DNA of 64,000 nt from Candidatus Aminicenantota bacterium (GCA_020348385.1 CP070750.1:1629673-1693672), one strand, 5' to 3'; positions 33,990 to 43,704 are shown, counted from the stretch's first letter. Notes: a model not told the origin generated them from the sequence alone. Numbers and translations are program-made.

Positions 33990-35042
33990 TCAAAAGCTTC
34001 CGATTTTAACCATTGGCTCCCCTTTGCTCATCGGCGGTGTGGCAATGATATACATGATAATCCCGTCGTGAGGGGCAACTGCTTTCTGAATGATGTTCCC
34101 GAAAAAATCTGTCAGATAACCCAGCAATTCTCCCTTCTGGACGTGAGATCCGCCTTGGCTGAGTGGATAGAATATTCCTTCATGTTCTGATCTGATATAA
34201 GTCGTTTTTTTCACCCAGATCGGGTCGAACAACAGGTTTGGCTTGCCATCGATCATCTTCAAGTGTTTAAGGATATTCAAACAACCACCTATGATGGCAG
34301 CGATGTCCTTTTCGTCAGCCCGGCCAAGCTTACCGCATTCTACCGTTATTGCAGGCTTCCCCATGAATAATGAGGCGTTTGCGCACATGGAAGCTTTCTG
34401 TGTTTTGGGATCGGCCGTCACATGAATGATCGTTTTGAATCCGAAGTTTGTGGCCAATGCCATGGTTTTATTATCCAATACGGAATTACCAGTTTCCGTG
34501 TAATAAAGATATGTCATAAGATCCTCATTACCGTCTCCGCAGTGAAGATCCAGATGATAATCACATTGTCTCAATACTTGTTCTGTAATCTGGAAAGCGA
34601 TCCGTTCGGTCATGGTCCCGTCGATGTTTCCCGGAAAGGCACGATTCTGGTTTTTCCAATCATGAGGATTATAATAGATCGTCCGTTTCAGGAATGAAGG
34701 AATATTCACGATGTGCACCAATATCACAGTTCCGCTTATGTTTGCAGGATCCAGCTGTTCCTTGAGCCTCTGGAGAGCAAGCACAGGAGGATATTCGCAA
34801 CCATGGATACCGGCCGTCAGAGCCAATAGCGGACCTTTCTTTTTTCCATTCACGACGGTTATCGGTATCTGGATTTCAGGTCCATCCTGACCTGAAGGAA
34901 CATGGATGAATCCCGATCTCAACTCTCCTGACAAACAGGTTACGCCGCCCACTTTTATTGTCACCTGGCAAATAACAGGGCTTGAGTTGAAAAGGATAAA
35001 TAATAACAATAAGATAAACAGAGAAATATTTTTTAGAATCAT
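33990..35042 (-). CDS. Exported succinylglutamate desuccinylase/aspartoacylase-family deacylase
   Basis: This M14-clan zinc deacylase of 350 residues removes acyl groups from amino acids or peptides. The hydrophobic signal spans residues 5-25. Zinc ligands are H80 and E83 in GIHGCEYPP, with the third in YHLDLHCGDG near residue 173. The C-terminal beta-domain (PLSQGGSHVQKGELLGYLTDFFG) is the lipoyl-like fold typical of AstE/AspA enzymes. The frame is open up to 35123, but that ATG overlaps the -35 element, and the ATG at 35042 has GGGAG 8 bp upstream. With the peptidases, it probably frees amino acids from acylated products. Confidence 0.9.
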   Translation of the reverse strand: MILKNISLFILLLLFILFNSSPVICQVTIKVGGVTCLSGELRSGFIHVPSGQDGPEIQIPITVVNGKKKGPLLALTAGIHGCEYPPVLALQRLKEQLDPANISGTVILVHIVNIPSFLKRTIYYNPHDWKNQNRAFPGNIDGTMTERIAFQITEQVLRQCDYHLDLHCGDGNEDLMTYLYYTETGNSVLDNKTMALATNFGFKTIIHVTADPKTQKASMCANASLFMGKPAITVECGKLGRADEKDIAAIIGGCLNILKHLKMIDGKPNLLFDPIWVKKTTYIRSEHEGIFYPLSQGGSHVQKGELLGYLTDFFGNIIQKAVAPHDGIIMYIIATPPMSKGEPMVKIGSF

Positions 35043-35094
35043 ACGACGGCTCCCTTTTTTCACAATAGATTCGTCCAGGATTGAAAACTTAGAC

Positions 35095-35123
35095 ATTATA
35101 TCTGCAGATCGCCCGATATTCAA
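35095..35123 (-). promoter_or_regulatory. Sigma-70 promoter for deacylase-ybjQ-PPIase run
   Basis: Minus-strand TTGAAT (35118-35123), a 17-bp spacer and a perfect TATAAT (35095-35100) lie 53 bp upstream of the deacylase ATG. Confidence 0.65.
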
Positions 35124-35145
35124 TGAAGGTAAAGGATAATCAACA

Positions 35146-35175
35146 TTGACGACATCGATTTCCCTGTGCTATGCT
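35146..35175 (+). promoter_or_regulatory. Sigma-70 promoter for quinone-reductase-like gene
   Basis: TTGACG (35146-35151), an 18-bp spacer and TATGCT (35170-35175), each five of six to consensus, lie 38 bp before the ATG. Confidence 0.6.
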
Positions 35176-35212
35176 CCCGACTCGACCTTAATGGGAATCT
35201 GAGGAATAAACA

Positions 35213-36229
35213 ATGCGGCAAATCATGATGATAAAGGCGGGAGGTGTTGAGGTTTTGAAGATCCAAGAAGCTGGCGAGCCTCAACCGGGCAAAGGCGAGG
35301 TGAAGATCAATGTCAAAGCAGCCGGGATAAATTTTGCGGATATTCTGGCTCGCAAAGGGATCTATCCCGACGCGCCGAAAAAGCCATGTGTTGTGGGCTA
35401 TGAAGTCTCTGGCTTGATCGAATCCGTCGGTGAGGATATGGATTCCTCTTTGGTGGGCGATCCGGTTATTGCTGTTATGCGATTTGGCGGCTATTCGGAA
35501 AAAGTCATCACGCCTGTTTCCTATGTAATTAAAAAACCAGAATCGCTGAGTTTTGAACAGGGGGCAGCCATTCCGGTTAATTATTTGACTGCGTATCAAC
35601 TCCTGGTTGTGATGGGGGGGTTAAAAAAGAACGATCGGTTGTTGATTCATAACGCAGGGAGTGGCGTGGGATTGGCTGCTCTGGATCTTGCGAAACATAT
35701 CGGCGCATTCACCTACGGAACAGCAAGTGCCCACAAACATTCCTTTTTAAGGGAAAGAGGCTTTGAGAATGTGCTGGATTACCGAATGCATGATTGGCAC
35801 AAGGAAACCCAAAAAATGACTGATGGCCAAGGATTCGATTTGATCATAGACCCGATCGGAGGCAAAAATACCTGGATAAGCTATCGAGCTCTTGCTCGAA
35901 CCGGCCGATTGGGTTTGTTCGGGCTTGCGGTAGCTGCACAAACAAGATTTAGCGCAAAGCTTAGCCTGGTGAGAACGGTGTTCAAAATGCGCCGGTTCCA
36001 TCCTGTGAGGTTGATGAATGCCAACAAAGGGATATTCGGGGTGAATATCGGTCATATGTGGGATTTCGAGGAAAAAATACGTACCTGGTTGGAGAATATC
36101 ATTAAAGGCGTTGATGAGGGATGGGTGAAACCTCGTGTGGACCGTGTTTTTCCACTTGAGAAGGTCGCTGAAGCGCATACCTATATAGAAGAACGGCGAA
36201 GTATAGGGAAGGTTTTGCTCGTGCCTTAA
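35213..36229 (+). CDS. Medium-chain dehydrogenase, quinone reductase/VAT-1-like
   Basis: This is a zinc-free NAD(P)H:quinone oxidoreductase of the medium-chain dehydrogenase family, 338 residues. The GroES-like half contains VKAAGINFADILARKGIYP and VVGYEVSGLIESVG. The Rossmann half has LLIHNAGSGVGLAALDLAKHIGA (nucleotide loop) and DLIIDPIGG. No catalytic zinc Cys/His set is present. The C-terminus with RVFPLEKVAEAHTYIEERRSIGKVLL is characteristic. The overall pattern is closest to the VAT-1/QOR branch. It acts in the cytoplasm on quinones or enals. GAGGA lies 7 bp before the start. An amidohydrolase follows 59 bp downstream and may share the transcript. Confidence 0.9.
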   Translation: MRQIMMIKAGGVEVLKIQEAGEPQPGKGEVKINVKAAGINFADILARKGIYPDAPKKPCVVGYEVSGLIESVGEDMDSSLVGDPVIAVMRFGGYSEKVITPVSYVIKKPESLSFEQGAAIPVNYLTAYQLLVVMGGLKKNDRLLIHNAGSGVGLAALDLAKHIGAFTYGTASAHKHSFLRERGFENVLDYRMHDWHKETQKMTDGQGFDLIIDPIGGKNTWISYRALARTGRLGLFGLAVAAQTRFSAKLSLVRTVFKMRRFHPVRLMNANKGIFGVNIGHMWDFEEKIRTWLENIIKGVDEGWVKPRVDRVFPLEKVAEAHTYIEERRSIGKVLLVP

Positions 36230-36288
36230 ACATGACATTTGTTCAAAATTTATTTGATAATAGCTTTCTGATAGGAAAGGGGAAGAAA

Positions 36289-37482
36289 ATGAAAAAAACT
36301 CCATTTTTTGCGATTATCGTGGGTCTGTGCCTCATCTGTTTTCTTGTCAGTGGAGAATATGCTACATCCATCACCACCGATAAAATCCTTGTACTTGAAG
36401 GCGGGACGCTCATTGACGGGACGGGTGATGCTCCTGTGTTCGATGCTGTGCTCATCATCAAAAACGGCTACATTACTGATATGGGAAGCATGAAAAGCAC
36501 AGAAGTTCCCGAGGGTGCCATGGTCATTCCCTTAAAAGGTGAAACCATTCTTCCCGGTTTTATCAATGCCCATATTCATAACGGGTATAACGAGCATAAT
36601 CTCAAGACTTGGGCATTCCATGGAGTGACTACTGTCCGAGATTTGGGAGGCGATCCAAAAAACAACTTGTTTTCCTTTCGCGACAAAGCGCTCAAAAATC
36701 CTCAACTTGCACGACTGATCGCCGCTGGACCTATGATCACAGTACCTGGTGGTTATCCCAAAATCCCCTGGGGATCACCCGCGGGATTGCCAATCACTTC
36801 TCCGGACGATGCACGGGATCAAACAATCAGACTTTTAGACGAAGGTGCTGATATCATCAAAATTGCTTTAGAAAGCGGCGAAAGATTCCAGCGTGAAATA
36901 CCTGTACTTTCTTTGGAAGAAGCAAAAGCGATTGTTGAAGTCGCTCATAGAAGGGGAACGATCGTTTCCGCTCATGTGCTGGTTGCGAAAGATCTTGAGC
37001 GCGCTCTAGAAGCGGGGGTGGATGATATCGCTCATATGGTTACGGATGATCCGTCCGATGACCTTATCCAAAGGGTCGTCAGACAAGGTATCTATTGGGT
37101 ACCGACTCTGGAGCTTTGGCATGGGGTCGGATATGGACTGGGGGATGTGGCGATCAATAATTTACGCCGGTTTGTCATGGCGAAAGGATTGGTAGCTCTG
37201 GGTACTGATTTTGACGGATATAATTGTCCCTTCGACTTGGGCATGCCGATCCGAGAAGTCAGATGGATGAAAGAGGCGGGCATGACTCCGATGCAGATCA
37301 TCGTTGCGGCCACAAAAAATGCATCTCGCGTCTGTAATCTCGAGGACAGTATCGGAACCCTGGAAAAGGGAAAAATAGCGGATATATTAGTCGTAAAAGG
37401 GGATCCTCTGGATGACCTTGAAGCCCTGTTGAATCCAAGAATGGTTATCCGTGGAGGTCAGATTATCCGTGATGAACAGTAA
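36289..37482 (+). CDS. Exported amidohydrolase
   Basis: This amidohydrolase-superfamily metal hydrolase has 397 residues and a signal peptide (residues 1-23). Metal ligands include H95 and H97 (NAHIHNGY), a His in VSAHVLVA, a His in DDIAHMV and an Asp in ALGTDFDG. The Lys in IIKIALESG is a candidate carbamylated bridge. LEKGKIADILVVKGDPL at the C-terminus is the usual family ending. It is likely a secreted imidodipeptidase-type or related enzyme. The frame opens at 36232, but the ATG at 36289 has GGGGAAG upstream and starts the signal peptide. It ends 15 bp from the convergent retropepsin gene. Confidence 0.9.
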   Translation: MKKTPFFAIIVGLCLICFLVSGEYATSITTDKILVLEGGTLIDGTGDAPVFDAVLIIKNGYITDMGSMKSTEVPEGAMVIPLKGETILPGFINAHIHNGYNEHNLKTWAFHGVTTVRDLGGDPKNNLFSFRDKALKNPQLARLIAAGPMITVPGGYPKIPWGSPAGLPITSPDDARDQTIRLLDEGADIIKIALESGERFQREIPVLSLEEAKAIVEVAHRRGTIVSAHVLVAKDLERALEAGVDDIAHMVTDDPSDDLIQRVVRQGIYWVPTLELWHGVGYGLGDVAINNLRRFVMAKGLVALGTDFDGYNCPFDLGMPIREVRWMKEAGMTPMQIIVAATKNASRVCNLEDSIGTLEKGKIADILVVKGDPLDDLEALLNPRMVIRGGQIIRDEQ

Positions 37483-37497
37483 GCTTCGTTCGGGAAT

Positions 37498-39315
37498 TCA
37501 CCTTTTTTTCAACCGGAGAATGCCTTTTTGATTGTCGATCTCGATGTGGAAGTTATTCAGAAAATTTTGCCCGAGTAGACCGTAATCGCGAAAGCCGGGG
37601 ATATCGATAATCAGAGCCTTCACGTCGGAAACGCGATATCCTTCTAATTCAACAGATTTGAGTCTGACCTCATAAGTCTCGGCATATCCTCCCGCCGTCG
37701 ATATGAGCCTTATGGGCGTTGTATGGTCGATATTTATTCTCAGCCTATCCACAGCACTTGAGGGGATGGAACACAACGTGGCACCTGTATCGAGGATAAA
37801 TCGGAAGGAATGGGTTCTGTTAAGAAAGACTTTGACGGGAATATGCTTGGCTCCCGGATTGAACCTAATCGTGATCGCCCCTTCGTTTTCCTGCACATCC
37901 TGGATTTCGTTCTCCAATTCTCCGATCCAGTCCCTCATGGTTTCCGGATAATCCCGCATCTGGAGCAACTCTCTGGCTCTGGCCCAGTTTTTGTCTGCCA
38001 GCGCGACTTCCACTCCCAGTAGGTGGAGCTCTATATCATCGGGGAAATGGCGCTTTGCCTCTTCAAAGGCCACCATGCCACTATAGTAACCCCCTTTATC
38101 CAGGATATTCCTCAGCCAGTCTTTGTAAAGTTTGGCATGGAATTGATCGAGTCCGGATATCCCCTGCCCTTTAATATCATAGATGTTATTTTTGATTTTC
38201 TCCAAAAATTGTATGGCTAAATTGAAGTCCGCGGTTTCAACCCTGGCTAAAACAGAATCCTGCACGAGCGCTAAATCCTGAGATTCGATGATGGCATGCT
38301 CGTCTAGAATTCGAACTACCTCCGTTGCCAAACCATTTTTTAACAATTCAGAGGAAAGGGCGTGCATTTCTCTTACGATAGACTGAGACCTGAGCTGCTG
38401 CGGGACATCTTCCTGTGAGAATCGAGAATCCATGCCAAGTCCTTCGGCAAAAGCCTCCAACCTTTTTACAGAGGGAACGCTCTCTCCCCTATTCAAAACA
38501 TTATAAAAATGTGTCTCTCGCCAACCGGTAAGGACGGATTGAAAAAACCGATCCATTTGAATATCTGGAACAAGATCGACTCCAGCAGGACCTCCCCATA
38601 AATACCCGTAATCCAGCCAATAGGGAAATGCCCATCCCACCACATGGCCTTCCTGCATAAACACGCCTGCATCCTGTATTTCATAAGGCAACGGGAAGCT
38701 CAGGAACGATCCTCTCTTTTTCGGAGGCGGAATGTCCACTTGAAAATCAGAGCCTTTCTTTAAATAAGGGTGCCATTCCAAGGGTTTGTATTGTTTCCAA
38801 GGAAAAAGCTCGGGTACATTCCCAAAAGAAGCGTCTTGAAGTTGCATGAGTATAATAGGGTCGCCGCTTGCCCAGGTCCCTTTTTTAACTGGGCTCTCTC
38901 CCGATTCCGTCGTCTGAAAAACCAGGCTTTTTCCTCCAAGAAGGGACCACACAGGCGCTGCGACCCAAGTTTCACTGCAGACTGTTGAAGCCCGGCCAGA
39001 AATTTCTCTTCCCTCAAGATCTTTGACAACGACTCCTCCAATAATTAAAGATCTTTCTGTTTTTTCTGCAGGGATGGCCTGGGTGTCCACACCTTTGGTG
39101 GCCGCAGTATGAGATGGCATATCCTTTTTGGGTGATTGCAGGATCATATTCAAAAGAAAATACCCACCGACGAGCAGGACACCCACGCAGGCAGTTAGAA
39201 CATACCAGAATATGGGTTTCCTTTCCGCTTTTGGTTTGCGGATTAAGGGTTGTCCGCAGGAATCACAATAAAAAGAGGATTCAGGATTATTTGTATGACA
39301 TTTGCGGCAGATCAT
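37498..39315 (-). CDS. Zinc-ribbon, membrane-anchored protein with retropepsin-like domain
   Basis: This 605-residue multidomain protein starts with a zinc ribbon at residues 3-21 (CRKC, CDSC) and a transmembrane helix at 34-57. Residues 95-250 resemble a trypsin-like fold (STVCSETWVAAPVW, VFMQEGHVVGWAFP), but I see no His-Asp-Ser triad. Alpha-helical, TPR-like repeats fill 280-450. The C-terminus is a retropepsin-like aspartic protease domain with DTGA at Asp509 and the closing GLLGQNFLNNFHIEI. One DTG per chain implies dimerisation. The domain order suggests an envelope-stress protease, which is inference. GAGGG precedes the ATG, which overlaps the upstream hydrolase stop as ATGA. Confidence 0.85.
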   Translation of the reverse strand: MICRKCHTNNPESSFYCDSCGQPLIRKPKAERKPIFWYVLTACVGVLLVGGYFLLNMILQSPKKDMPSHTAATKGVDTQAIPAEKTERSLIIGGVVVKDLEGREISGRASTVCSETWVAAPVWSLLGGKSLVFQTTESGESPVKKGTWASGDPIILMQLQDASFGNVPELFPWKQYKPLEWHPYLKKGSDFQVDIPPPKKRGSFLSFPLPYEIQDAGVFMQEGHVVGWAFPYWLDYGYLWGGPAGVDLVPDIQMDRFFQSVLTGWRETHFYNVLNRGESVPSVKRLEAFAEGLGMDSRFSQEDVPQQLRSQSIVREMHALSSELLKNGLATEVVRILDEHAIIESQDLALVQDSVLARVETADFNLAIQFLEKIKNNIYDIKGQGISGLDQFHAKLYKDWLRNILDKGGYYSGMVAFEEAKRHFPDDIELHLLGVEVALADKNWARARELLQMRDYPETMRDWIGELENEIQDVQENEGAITIRFNPGAKHIPVKVFLNRTHSFRFILDTGATLCSIPSSAVDRLRINIDHTTPIRLISTAGGYAETYEVRLKSVELEGYRVSDVKALIIDIPGFRDYGLLGQNFLNNFHIEIDNQKGILRLKKR

Positions 39316-40163
39316 AATTCCCTCTTGAGCGTTTCATAAAATTTTTGTTTTGCCGATATTTCGATCCAAGGAGTGTGGCCGCATCTTTCCAATAATATGA
39401 ACCGAAAATCCTTGAGTGTTCGGGCTAAAGGACGCCTGATTCCTTCGGCAGGATGAGGATCAAAATCGCCATGGATAGCGACGACCGGACACTGGATTTT
39501 TTTCCCGTATTCTAGAAGCAGCCCCTTGCTTCGAAGCTTTGTGGCCTGATCCCATATGCTCTGATAGATGTCGTATCTGCACTCTAGAATTTGATTTTTG
39601 TAAGGAATGGGATTGTACGCGTCCGCTCTAGAAATCAATTTCCCCAGGCGCAGTAGGGCATCATCTTTTTTTGCCATGGTAGAACCTTCCAAAACATTGA
39701 TCAGAAGTAGGACTTTGGCCCGCTCTTCTTCACTCATCCTATTTAGTCGGGTTTTCATGATGTTTTGGGCATCTTTTTCCGTGAAGGGACCGCTGGCTAT
39801 CAAGATGAGTTTTTTTGCCAATGCCGGATTCTGAGCGGCAAATAGAAAACTCAACCAGGCTCCCCAGGACCATCCGATCAATGTCATGGGGGGATTGCCC
39901 TTTTTTGTCACGATATCCTTGAGCTCTTCAATCTGTCCTCGGATTGTTTTGGCAGTCTGAAATGGTTCCAGAATTCCTGTTGTCGTTGTCGAAGAAAGTT
40001 CCAGGGCAACAGGAGCCATTTCCCCTGGTGCGCCAGGTCCACCATGGATAACGACTGTTTCAAAAGGTTCCCGCCCGTATTCCCTAAGGTTTTGCATACG
40101 TATATGCCACCTATTGTAATCCTTTTGTACTGAAAACAAAATAAGCGGGTTCAATGTAGACAT
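39312..40163 (-). CDS. Alpha/beta hydrolase
   Basis: This is a cytoplasmic alpha/beta-hydrolase of up to 283 residues. The oxyanion segment HGGPGAPGEMAP resembles that of proline iminopeptidases. The nucleophile is in GWSWGAW, the acid in HGDFDPHP, and the His in ERCGHTPWIE near the C-terminus. A cap domain fills residues 145-215. The start is uncertain: the ATG at 40163 has GAGAG close by, while the ATG at 40097 (MQNLREYG) has GGTGG and would give 261 residues. It is translationally coupled to the retropepsin protein (4-bp overlap). The substrate is unknown; a peptide or small ester is plausible. Confidence 0.83.
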   Translation of the reverse strand: MSTLNPLILFSVQKDYNRWHIRMQNLREYGREPFETVVIHGGPGAPGEMAPVALELSSTTTTGILEPFQTAKTIRGQIEELKDIVTKKGNPPMTLIGWSWGAWLSFLFAAQNPALAKKLILIASGPFTEKDAQNIMKTRLNRMSEEERAKVLLLINVLEGSTMAKKDDALLRLGKLISRADAYNPIPYKNQILECRYDIYQSIWDQATKLRSKGLLLEYGKKIQCPVVAIHGDFDPHPAEGIRRPLARTLKDFRFILLERCGHTPWIEISAKQKFYETLKREL

Positions 40164-40172
40164 AAACTCTCG

Positions 40173-40178
40173 TATAAT
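40173..40178 (+). promoter_or_regulatory. Possible -10 element for beta-propeller gene
   Basis: A perfect TATAAT lies 24 bp before the ATG at 40203. The -35 at the right distance (TTCAAT, 40150-40155) is weak. Confidence 0.35.
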
Positions 40179-40202
40179 CGTATAGTTAAAGTGAGGTATG
40201 TC

Positions 40203-41339
40203 ATGAAAGCCATATTGCGCATAGCCGTATGTGGAATTTTAATCGCGGTTCTTAGTTCATCCACAGGCGGGAAAAATATCCAGACTGGGGAAGATGTCAA
40301 AATCATCCAGAATAAAAAAAAGCCCGATCCTCCCAAAGGCACCCCTACTAAAATGATATTGGAATTGGAAACCGTCATCGGGGAGTCGGATGATCCTGGC
40401 AAGGCATTTTCTCAGCTTTCTAGTTTTGTCGTGGAAGATGACGGAACCATCTATGCCCTCGATTTCAAAGAGCAAAAAATTAAAGTGTTCGACGATTCAG
40501 GTGAATTCCTTCGTGCTTTTGGCGAAAAAGGACAGGGACCCGGCGAACTGCAAATGCCGGCCGGTGTTTTTCTTGCTCCTGAAAATCGATTGGCAGTCAA
40601 TGATGCCTTAGCCCGGAAAATAGTCTTTTATACAAAACAAGGCAAATACATCGATCATGTGTCCTATGCCACACGCATGCAGCTGACCACTCTCATCATG
40701 GATTCTGAGGGGAATTTTATGGGAAGGGAATTGAAATTAGACGGACAGGAGATGTTTTTCGAGATCGTTAAAATGGATGCCGAAATGAACACTCAGTTTT
40801 CGCTTGATAAGATTGGATTCGCGATTCCTGTTCCCGGGTCGGGGACAAAGATAAACTTGATGGACATGATCTCCATCTATCAGATTGACAGTGACGGAAA
40901 CATCTATTATGGCCGGAATCGTGATTATGAAATCAATGTGTATACTCCTGAGGGAAAACAGGCAAAATCCATCCGCAAACAGTATCAGGCACAAAAAATC
41001 ACCGAAGAAGACAAGGAAGAAATATTGGGCAGAATGGACAGCGTGGCCAGCATGAGCCCTATCAATTTAAGGGAGATGTTCGAGTTTCCCAAGATGTTTC
41101 CGCCATTCCAAACTTTCACGTTGGATGAAGAGGATCGGATTATTGTCCGCACCTGGGAAAAAGGAGAGGAGAAAGACGAATTCGTTCACGATATCTTCGA
41201 CTCTGAAGGACGGTTTATCGCTCAATTCACATCCAAAATCAATGTTAGTGTGTGGAAAAATGGGAAAGCCTATGCTGTCGATGAAAATGAGGAAGGTTTT
41301 TATGTCATCAAAAAATTCTCGGTCCGCTGGGACAGCTAG
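40203..41339 (+). CDS. Exported six-bladed beta-propeller protein
   Basis: This 378-residue exported protein has a signal peptide at residues 1-20. NHL/6-bladed-propeller repeats follow. Examples are FVVEDDGTIYALDFKEQKIKVFDDSGEFLRAFG near residue 75, then GEKGQGPGELQMPAG, the classic loop of these propellers. Later blades include IDSDGNIYYGRNRDYEINVYTPEG and DEEDRIIVRTWE. Such proteins are common in Acidobacteriota and Bacteroidota and bind ligands or partners; no enzymatic residues are visible. A GTG at 40191 is in frame, but the ATG at 40203 has GAGG 6 bp upstream. Its last 4 bp overlap the convergent S9 gene. Confidence 0.87.
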   Translation: MKAILRIAVCGILIAVLSSSTGGKNIQTGEDVKIIQNKKKPDPPKGTPTKMILELETVIGESDDPGKAFSQLSSFVVEDDGTIYALDFKEQKIKVFDDSGEFLRAFGEKGQGPGELQMPAGVFLAPENRLAVNDALARKIVFYTKQGKYIDHVSYATRMQLTTLIMDSEGNFMGRELKLDGQEMFFEIVKMDAEMNTQFSLDKIGFAIPVPGSGTKINLMDMISIYQIDSDGNIYYGRNRDYEINVYTPEGKQAKSIRKQYQAQKITEEDKEEILGRMDSVASMSPINLREMFEFPKMFPPFQTFTLDEEDRIIVRTWEKGEEKDEFVHDIFDSEGRFIAQFTSKINVSVWKNGKAYAVDENEEGFYVIKKFSVRWDS

Positions 41340-43627
41340 TCCTCCTTCAAGTATTTATCATACCAGTCGAGCATCCTCTGGTACATGTCTTTACGCTCTT
41401 CGATAGTGTGGGGTCCGCCATGGGCCCCGTTGTGATAACGTAGCCAGACAACTTTTTTTCCCAACCTCCTTAGAGCATAGTAGATTTCCTGTGACTGGAG
41501 GGCCTCCACGTTAGGATCCTGATCGCCTGTGATACAAAGCAGAGGCGTGGTAATCCGGTCGGCGTCAAGGATGGCCGAATGGGCCAGATAACGTTCCGGG
41601 TATTCCCACATCGTCCCCCCTATCCTATCCTGACTTTTTTCGGGCGCATGGATATTGCGAATGCCCAGGCGAGGACTTTGGGTGTAGAAACTGACCATAT
41701 TGACTTTGCCCGAGTTGTTAATGGCCGCTTTGAATCGATCTGTCTGCGTGATCAAGAGAACTGTTGCATACCCTCCGTAGCTTGTTCCTTGGATTCCAAG
41801 CTGATCGGAATCAGCAATTCCCATTTCTATGACTTTGTTTATAGCCGAAAGCGCGCCCTTAGCCCAAGCTTCACCGGGATATCCTCTATTGAAATGGACT
41901 GAAGGATGAAGGACTGCATACCCGGCAGAAGTAAAGATGTTCAAGGTTGAATTGAATCCATTGTCGAAATATCTCTCATAAACTTCGGTTATCAGCGGAT
42001 ATTTTTTGCCTTTTTCATAGTTTGCCGGATAAAATAGCACCCCGTACAGTTGTTTGCCATCTATATCCCTGTACGAGATGAGCTCTGTATGGCTCAACGC
42101 CTTTTCCCTCAGCTGAGGATTCAGGTCCGTTAGTTTTTTTATCCTGGTGAATTTGGCATCTGTCGAATACCAGTCGGCAGGAAAATCCCCATCAGAATCG
42201 GAATATACAAAAATCTTCCCGTCCTCCGACATCCGCCATCTTTGGTAAACATGGCCGCTCCGCAACAGATCAGTAAATTCTCGGCTTTTAAGATCGAATT
42301 TCACCAGCCCCCGATCGTATTTATCAGGCGCCGAATAGTTGAAATATACAAACCTGCCATCAGGACTCCAATCAACGACCTGAAGAGAGGGACGCGCCTC
42401 GGGCTCCTCCGCTGACTCATAGACCACATGCTTGTCACCTGTTTCGATATCGATCAACCAGAATTGCCGCGGAGGTGTTGTCTGACGGTAAGGCTGCTCT
42501 TCCTCCGGCATAGTCCGGGAACTTGTGCACAGCAATTGTCTCCCATCCGGGCTAAAACGAAGGACATTGAATCTCTGTTTTTTTTCTTCCTTTTCCTCGC
42601 TTTTCTCATTGGATTTCCGTTCCAGACCATTTTTATTTTGCTGTGCATCTTCTTCCTTTTTTCCCGTTAAATTCCGTGGCTCTTCATCTTGCGTTCCCAT
42701 CACAAAAACGTCGCCCTTTTCCGTATATGCCAGCATTGTGCTTTCTTGATTCCAGTGCAATCTTCTCCGCTTGTAATCTTTCAACAACACCCGGGGAGGG
42801 CCATCTGGCAAAACCATGATTTCCAGCTGATTTGTTGTTCCGAATATAACATCATAATCTGTTTTTTCCGTCACATCCCGTTCAAAAATCATGTGACTTC
42901 CGTCTCTGGAAATACGGACGGAATTAAGGGGAGTTTCCTTTAAGAGAGGAGTGAGATTTTTACTTTCTCTATCCCAGATCACAGGGATACTGAGATTGCC
43001 GTACTTGCTCCTTAGTTTGTCCCATAAAAGGAAAGGTTCCTCCGAGTCATGAACGATGATGGGGCCATTTGTCGTATTTTCAAAAAGATCGACACATTTC
43101 TTTTTCCATTCGGGATCTCTCACGTTAAAAAAAAGCTTTTTTCCATCGGGAGACCATGCCAGTTGTGTGTTTGATGCAACGACAAATTTTTGTGGAATCT
43201 CGATAGCTTCAAACTCTTGTGACTCGCGATGCCAGATGTATAATCGGTAATCCCCATTATCGCACAAGAAATAAGCCAGCATTTTCCCATCCTGCGACCA
43301 GGTTAGGGACCGGACCTGTTTTTTTCGATCAAATAGCTTGATTTGCTCCCCGGTTTTTGTGTCCAAAACAATCACATCGAGCTGGAAAGGTGCTATATAG
43401 GAGGGATCGCCATACCTATAATTGTCTCGGGGGAGACTGTCCCCTCGTGTGCTAACTGTACAAGCCAGCCATTGTCCATCCGCTGTCATGTCCGCCACAT
43501 TCATGGATACGACAGAAAAGTAATCATCGATCGAAAAGAGAAACTTTTCTCCTCCATAGATGAGATTCGACGAGATCAGGATCAAAACGAGTAAAAAAAA
43601 GAACCCAAAATTTTTAAGTCGTTTCAT
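41336..43627 (-). CDS. Exported S9 family peptidase (DPP-like)
   Basis: This is a second prolyl-oligopeptidase-family serine peptidase, 763 residues. The signal peptide covers 1-25. An N-terminal propeller (30-500) has TolB-like repeats (LTWSQDGKMLAYF, LAWSPDGKKLFF, VDWSPDGRFVYF). A Lys/Glu-rich insertion lies near residues 335-355. The catalytic domain has Ser616 in GTSYGG, Asp704 in GDQDPNV and His736 in GAHGG. It is only distantly similar to the S9 protein at 3501-5600, so the two probably have different specificities. CGGAGGACACC gives a strong ribosome site, and a sigma-70 promoter lies 80-105 bp upstream. Confidence 0.94.
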   Translation of the reverse strand: MKRLKNFGFFFLLVLILISSNLIYGGEKFLFSIDDYFSVVSMNVADMTADGQWLACTVSTRGDSLPRDNYRYGDPSYIAPFQLDVIVLDTKTGEQIKLFDRKKQVRSLTWSQDGKMLAYFLCDNGDYRLYIWHRESQEFEAIEIPQKFVVASNTQLAWSPDGKKLFFNVRDPEWKKKCVDLFENTTNGPIIVHDSEEPFLLWDKLRSKYGNLSIPVIWDRESKNLTPLLKETPLNSVRISRDGSHMIFERDVTEKTDYDVIFGTTNQLEIMVLPDGPPRVLLKDYKRRRLHWNQESTMLAYTEKGDVFVMGTQDEEPRNLTGKKEEDAQQNKNGLERKSNEKSEEKEEKKQRFNVLRFSPDGRQLLCTSSRTMPEEEQPYRQTTPPRQFWLIDIETGDKHVVYESAEEPEARPSLQVVDWSPDGRFVYFNYSAPDKYDRGLVKFDLKSREFTDLLRSGHVYQRWRMSEDGKIFVYSDSDGDFPADWYSTDAKFTRIKKLTDLNPQLREKALSHTELISYRDIDGKQLYGVLFYPANYEKGKKYPLITEVYERYFDNGFNSTLNIFTSAGYAVLHPSVHFNRGYPGEAWAKGALSAINKVIEMGIADSDQLGIQGTSYGGYATVLLITQTDRFKAAINNSGKVNMVSFYTQSPRLGIRNIHAPEKSQDRIGGTMWEYPERYLAHSAILDADRITTPLLCITGDQDPNVEALQSQEIYYALRRLGKKVVWLRYHNGAHGGPHTIEERKDMYQRMLDWYDKYLKED

Positions 43628-43704
43628 GGTGTCCTCCGAAGCGAAATTTGCTCTTCTTATCCCTTTATTTTAGACATTCAAATCAGATGGCCAATGAAAT
43701 CTCA

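Noticed and set aside
35043..35123. 27-residue N-terminal extension of the deacylase
   Set aside because: It would begin inside the -35/-10 promoter elements; the downstream ATG begins a proper signal segment.
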